Below are positions 59,938 through 64,000 of a stretch of 64,000 nucleotides of DNA, piece after piece. Below the pieces are notes generated by a model, which saw only the letters and a program-made list of their open reading frames with translations, did no database searches and was not told the origin of the DNA. A program made the position numbers and the translations under genes. Position 1 is the stretch's first letter. Every line of letters starts with the position of its first letter. The stretch lies in NCBI RefSeq assembly GCF_000276665.1, contig NW_004955402.1, positions 2,388,786 through 2,452,785 of the forward strand, written 5' to 3'. The stretch is from Chinchilla lanigera (lineage: Eukaryota > Chordata > Mammalia > Rodentia > Chinchillidae).

Positions 59938-60392
59938 GGTATTAGTCAGGTGTCATAGCAGAGTGCTAGCGGCAGGCTAACGTGGGAAGAGGCTTATTCA
60001 GCTCACAGTTTGGGGGGCTGAGAGTCCCAACTGCGTGTCATGGGCTGTGGTCAGCTCTGGAAAGGACTTCATGGTGTATGTGGGAGGACGAGACCTCCAT
60101 ACAGGAAGTGGGGTGGGGGGTTACAGGAAGTAGAGCATGGTATAGGAAGCAAGTGGGGCAGGGGAGGGCTCACTCTAGTAACCACCCTCTCCTGCTCCCA
60201 AGAGAGCTCAGGGTCCCAGCACTAACTTAGTCCGTTTGGAAGGTAGCTCTCCTCCAACCGAGGGACCTCCCATGAAGTCACACCTTTTAAAGTTCTTGCC
60301 CCTCCCAATGTCAAAGTCATGACCTAAGAACCAAGTCGTCTAAAACATGAGCCTTTGGGGGACACAATGGAAACATCTGACTCCTACAGAAT
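59938..60392 (-). mobile_element. MaLR LTR, antisense on plus
   Basis: The minus strand begins GTTTCCATTGTGTCCCCCAA with GGCTCATG following, continues with an AATAAGCCTCTTCC polyadenylation-type block near 59995, and ends CTATGACACCTGACTAATAC near 59942. These are the start and end landmarks of MaLR LTRs. Confidence 0.7.
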
Positions 60393-61829
60393 CTTCTGCA
60401 ATTATGAAGAAGTTCTGATGTAACCTAATCAAGGACAAAAATTCAATGGTACATAACCGATAAGGTATCAAAAAAGTGTGCAAGTTTTGGTGAGGATTTT
60501 GTAAGGTGAAAGGTCATGGTACATGTTTAGATTTCTACTTTTCTGCTGCTTCAACGTCTCCAAGGGCATCATATCAAGGACAAGATGTACCCAAACTCCT
60601 CGGCACCCCGCCACAACCTCCCCACCAGCCTCTGCTCCACCCCCCTGGTGATACCCTTGGTTCTAGAAGGCCACACTCGAATCCCACCTCCCTCAGGAAA
60701 TCCTCGCCTGTGCTCTACCCACCAAGCTTGTGACTCACTTCACCCCAACTCAACATAAATAAGCAACTGAATCCTTTTACCGCAAGTCAGAGGCTAAGCA
60801 GACACACAGCGCAGTCGTCTGTCTCTGAAAAGTTATCCTCTCTGAATTGTCAGGTATACAAAGGACTCGATTTTTTTAAGTGACTAGAAATGAGTCTTCT
60901 GTCTACAGCCTCCCTTGGACATTTTCCAAGCAGGTTCGTCCACCACCTTCTGCTGCCTCGAGGAGACTCGTGTTGCGTGGAGCTCCAGTGTGGGAGCACA
61001 GATGATCTTCACTGTGTGATCCCAGCATCCATCGGCCTCCCAGGACAGCCACACCATAGGCCTGTGGAGCCTGGAATACTTCCCAACCTTGGAGAGACTG
61101 GCTCCCAAGACTGTGTGGGAAATTCTTCCAAGAGAAAAGTGTTAGACACAAACAGGTATGTGGTGAGAGTCCCCTGGAAAAATGATCTCGTTCTTTAAAA
61201 AGTGACAAAAATAAGTCATAAAATTGATCCTGTTTTTTTGATTTAAGAAGTTCTTTTTTTGGATCACAACAAAGACAAAAGCATGTTTAATGGTGCACAG
61301 TGTCATCTGTTGTATAGATACTGGGTGAAAGCTGCCCACTGTGCAGAGCACCGGCAAGGTCTGGCATGAGCGTGGCTCTGCAGCTCACAGAGAGCAAGCA
61401 TGCGGATTCACTCCTCCTCCCCTCGAGAGCCAAGGCTTGGTCCCTGGCCCGTGCATGATTTGGTATCAAACAAAAAACCTGATTTCATTTTGCTGTGGGC
61501 AACATTTATAACTTCGGGAATCCCTGTTTGTCATTGTCTCTCCCCAGTCCAGCGAAGGGCAGATGCTCACCATGTGCGATCTAGACACTGGGCGCTGCTG
61601 GCTGGCCGGGCCAGTGAGGAAAGAGGCCTGTGACACACAGCGGAGTGTCTGAGCTTCCCGGCCTTGTTACATTTGTTATTCTTATCATGAAAACAAGCAC
61701 AAAACCTTCACTGCAGTCAAAACCAGCCACCTCCCAAGGGGAAGGGAGTCCCGATAACCAAGTTGGAGAGATTTGGACCTAGCTGACCATGAGGCAGGGT
61801 GTGTTGGGGCAGTGAGAAAAAGACCATGA
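60393..61829. other. intergenic DNA, no recognised gene
   Basis: Contains an open frame on plus at 60890-61198 that resembles no family I know and lacks supporting features. The rest is unremarkable. Confidence 0.5.
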
Positions 61830-62070
61830 ATGCGACAGTGTGAGTATGTGTGCATGTGTGTGAATATGAGTTTCACGTTTGAATGTGTGAAGCATGTGTG
61901 CATCGGGGTATGTTACATGTGCATTATGAAATGACATGTACGTAACAGTGTGTGCTAGTGTGTAAAACTGTGCGTGAGAGCTGTTTGAGTGTGTGCCAAT
62001 GTGTAGGAAAGTTGTATATGGCACTGTGTAGTGTACAAGAGTGTGAGTGTGTGTATGTGTGAGAGAGATT
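61830..62070. repeat. degenerate TG-rich microsatellite
   Basis: Many short GTGTG runs are separated by A/T-containing interruptions (for example GTGTGAATATGAGTTT and GAGTGTGTGTATGTGTGAGA). It is too interrupted to be a single uniform (TG)n. Confidence 0.8.
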
Positions 62071-62152
62071 TGTTGTTTCTAAATTTGAAAGACTAGGAAG
62101 AAGGTATCACTAACTCTCCTTCACTTGAAGTGTCTTTTAGAATATCTAACTA

Positions 62153-62300
62153 CTAACTAAGCAAGGTGGTCCACACCTGTAATCCCAGCATGTAGGAGGC
62201 TGAAACAGGATGATCACTGCAAGTTCAAGTCCAGCATGGGCTACATAGTGAGTTCAACATTAGCTGGACTACATAGTGAGACAAAAAAAAAAAAAAAAAA
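62153..62300 (+). mobile_element. B1 SINE
   Basis: AAGCAAGGTGGTCCACACCT, GTAATCCCAGCATGTAGGAG, and the duplicated GGGCTACATAGTGAGTTCAA / GGACTACATAGTGAGAC segment, with an A tail at 62282-62300. Confidence 0.9.
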
Positions 62301-62389
62301 AGGAGTACGGTACTGTACCATGGAAAATTGAAGTACTACGTACTTAAAAATTGCCCTCTGGGCCAAGCGGGGCTGGGCCAGCTGCTGGT

Positions 62390-63373
62390 GGGAGACAGCT
62401 GAGGAAGTCAAAATGCCAGCATTATAAGAAAAAACAAATGGAAGAGCTCTGGATTGCTTTGCTTGATTGACTACTATGAATCTAAAATTAGAAAAATCCA
62501 TACACAAACACAGTATAAAAATATGAAAGTCAGTCAGAAGAAGAAAAAGATTACAGAAATCCGAATGCTTCACCACCTTACAAAGGCTTTCTAATGTTAT
62601 TACAGAATCAACACAAGGAATCAAACTCCAAGATTGATGTACTTTTAAGTGAAAAGCTGAACCTCCAAAAAGATTTAGAAAGCAGGCCCACACAACATGA
62701 ATTAAGACTTTATAAACAACAAATGAAACTGGAGAAAGCCCTCAAGAAAAACACAAAATTACAGGAACTTATCAGTTGTACAAAAACTGAGGACACAGAC
62801 AAAATAGATGAACCCAGCAAAGAAAACCATCAACAGGATCTAATTGATCAGAGATACTTTCAGGTGCTGTGTAGTATCAATTCAGTTATTCACAATCCAG
62901 GAAGTCTAGCAATAATTTATAAACAGAGCAAAGAAGGACCCCAACATTTGAGCAAAGACTTTGTTCAAGATTGTCGATTTGAACATCTTGTTCCTATAAT
63001 AGAAATGTGGGCAGATGAACTGACATCCCTGAAGGATTTGTATAAGTGGCTGAATATACTATCTTCAGAACTGGTGCCTTGGCACAATTTGAAGAAACAG
63101 GATGAAAATGAAGGTGTCAAATTTGAAAATCTGTTGTTTATGGTAGATACCATGTGGGAAGAAGTTGAAAATAAGGAAAAGATAGTTTGTCCTCATTGTG
63201 TATGCTGGTGAGCACAGTTGGAAAATTGTGTAGGCTGATTAATGAGGATATGAATGAGCAGGTTAAGCAAGTATTAGGACCAGAAGACCTCCAAAGGTAT
63301 CTGTTTGAAAAATAATCATTCACAATGCTTGGAATGGTGAAATTAAAGATATTCAAACCTTAAAAAAAAAAAA
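62390..63373 (+). pseudogene. CEP70: CEP70 processed pseudogene (centrosomal protein 70), internally deleted
   Basis: Blocks of CEP70 coding sequence follow each other without introns. KCQHYKKK is near 62410, [15 protein letters not shown] near 62454-62499, and [14 protein letters not shown] near 62550-62594. A long in-frame block runs from 62594 to 63180 ([71 protein letters not shown]). [19 protein letters not shown] then PEDLQ runs from 63197 to 63295. A one-base loss near 62520 shifts the frame. About 40 residues are missing before LLCLIDYY, one Lys is missing in [10 protein letters not shown], and about 55 are missing before SLCMLV. The copy ends in ATTAAA at 63342-63347 and a poly(A) at 63362-63373. 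CEP70 is a coiled-coil/TPR centrosome and microtubule-organising protein. The functional gene must lie elsewhere. Confidence 0.93.
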
Positions 63374-63990
63374 GGTATTTAGAAGTTGATTGAGAGGCTG
63401 GGGATTTTGCTCTGCAGCACAGTGCCTGCCTGGCAAGCCTGAGGTCACGAGTTCAACTTCCGGTACTGGGGAAAAAAAAAATGATCGAGTTGCCTTCAGG
63501 CTCCAATTGCACTGGAGCACTTGAAAATTTAGTTTCTGTTGTTGCAGCTATTAGTCTTCAAAAAAACTAAAACTTCCACAAAGGTAAAGCTGTAACTGCC
63601 TTCTGTACTCATAGGGGAATCGGACAGCAGCCCAGGGGGTGGCTTAGCAGAGGTGCTCTGATGAGCAGAGCGGAGCGGGTAGTTTGAGTGACAGGAAAGG
63701 GCTGAAGAGGCAGGAGCAGAAAAAGTGCAGTGGTCCTTTACGTTTGCTCCCAGACCTAGGGCGCTTCCTGGTGGCTCAGTCAAACAACCTCATCTGACTG
63801 GCTCTTGTGATCCCTTGTTTTGTGGAAGATTTGATCATCATAAAGTTCACTTTGATTACTGGCACCAGACGTGAGTGACTCCATGCTGGTCTGGTCCGGT
63901 CCATTGGGCCTGATGCAGGAATCCAATCCCAAACCACGGCCCCTGTGAATCCTATGCAGTGGTATCGTGAAGGCACTGTTCTCATCGCTG
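63374..63990 (-). pseudogene. unidentified frame-broken coding-like block
   Basis: On minus, protein-like sequence appears in three successive frames. From the right edge: SDENSAFTIPLHRIHRGRGL then NGPDQTSMESLTSGASNQSE then DDQIFHKTRDHKSQSDE, to a stop near 63778. Then EPPGSALGLGANVKDHCTF, SAKPPPGLLSDSPMSTEGSY in a second frame to about 63560. Then AATTETKFSSAPVQLEPEGN in a third frame, interrupted by the ID SINE at 63393-63480 and stopping near 63378. The low-complexity Ser/Pro/Gly-rich composition with polar clusters resembles a disordered part of a real protein, decayed by indels. I do not recognise the parent. It could be a retrocopy or, less likely, chance frames. Confidence 0.4.
63393..63480 (+). 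mobile_element. ID SINE
   Basis: GAGGCTGGGGATTTTGCTCT to TTCAACTTCCGGTACTGGGG with an A tail. Repeats TGAT(T/C)GAG(TTG) flank it near 63385 and 63482. It splits the coding-like block on the minus strand. Confidence 0.9.
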
Positions 63991-64000
63991 TCCGTTGACT

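Noticed and set aside
60890..61198. Open frame of 102 codons on plus
   Set aside because: No recognisable family, splice or promoter evidence. A donor-like AGGTATG near 61154 alone is not enough to call an exon.
61830..62070. Regular short TG/CA repeats as a possible array
   Set aside because: Irregular microsatellite decay with no conserved spacer-repeat pattern. No CRISPR-like structure is expected or seen in this eukaryotic sequence.
6148..63480. ID elements as tRNA genes
   Set aside because: They carry tRNA-Ala-like A and B box remnants but lack an intact cloverleaf 3' half, end in A tails and have target-site repeats. They are SINEs.

Overview
The window is vertebrate nuclear DNA from a rodent. 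The lineage evidence is the repeat content: many tRNA-Ala-derived ID SINEs, 7SL-derived B1 SINEs carrying an internal duplication, B1-ID fusion SINEs (B1-dID type), MaLR LTRs and L1 fragments. B1 with a mouse-like duplication together with young ID copies suggests a non-murid member of the mouse-related clade (Castorimorpha is my best guess, not proven).

One protein-coding gene dominates, RAB31 on the minus strand. Exon 1 coding (57633-57668), exon 2 (15437-15516) and exon 3 (8070-8151) are present, with consensus splice sites and intact phases. They encode residues 1-66 of the small GTPase, including the P-loop, the switch I threonine and the DTAGQE motif. The remaining exons lie beyond position 1. 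Intron 1 is about 42 kb, intron 2 about 7.3 kb, and intron 3 continues off the left edge. Exon 1 sits in a CpG-rich promoter interrupted by a 192-base assembly gap.

Upstream of the gene (right side), a probable solo ERV LTR lies about 180 bp from the RAB31 start codon in the same orientation. Farther out are a MaLR LTR, TG-rich DNA, and at 62390-63373 a broken processed copy of CEP70. The last 600 bp hold an unidentified, frame-broken coding-like block on the minus strand.

The introns are a mosaic of SINEs (many with clear target-site duplications), L1 fragments (one with a 5' inversion), MaLR/MLT1 LTRs, a Tigger-like MITE, a 36-nt U6 snRNA fragment, and two old local duplications. I see no CRISPR array, operon, or evidence of a new multi-gene system. 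The points most worth checking are the promoter-proximal LTR, the CEP70 retrocopy that seems to preserve an unusual mRNA isoform, and the unidentified block at the right edge.
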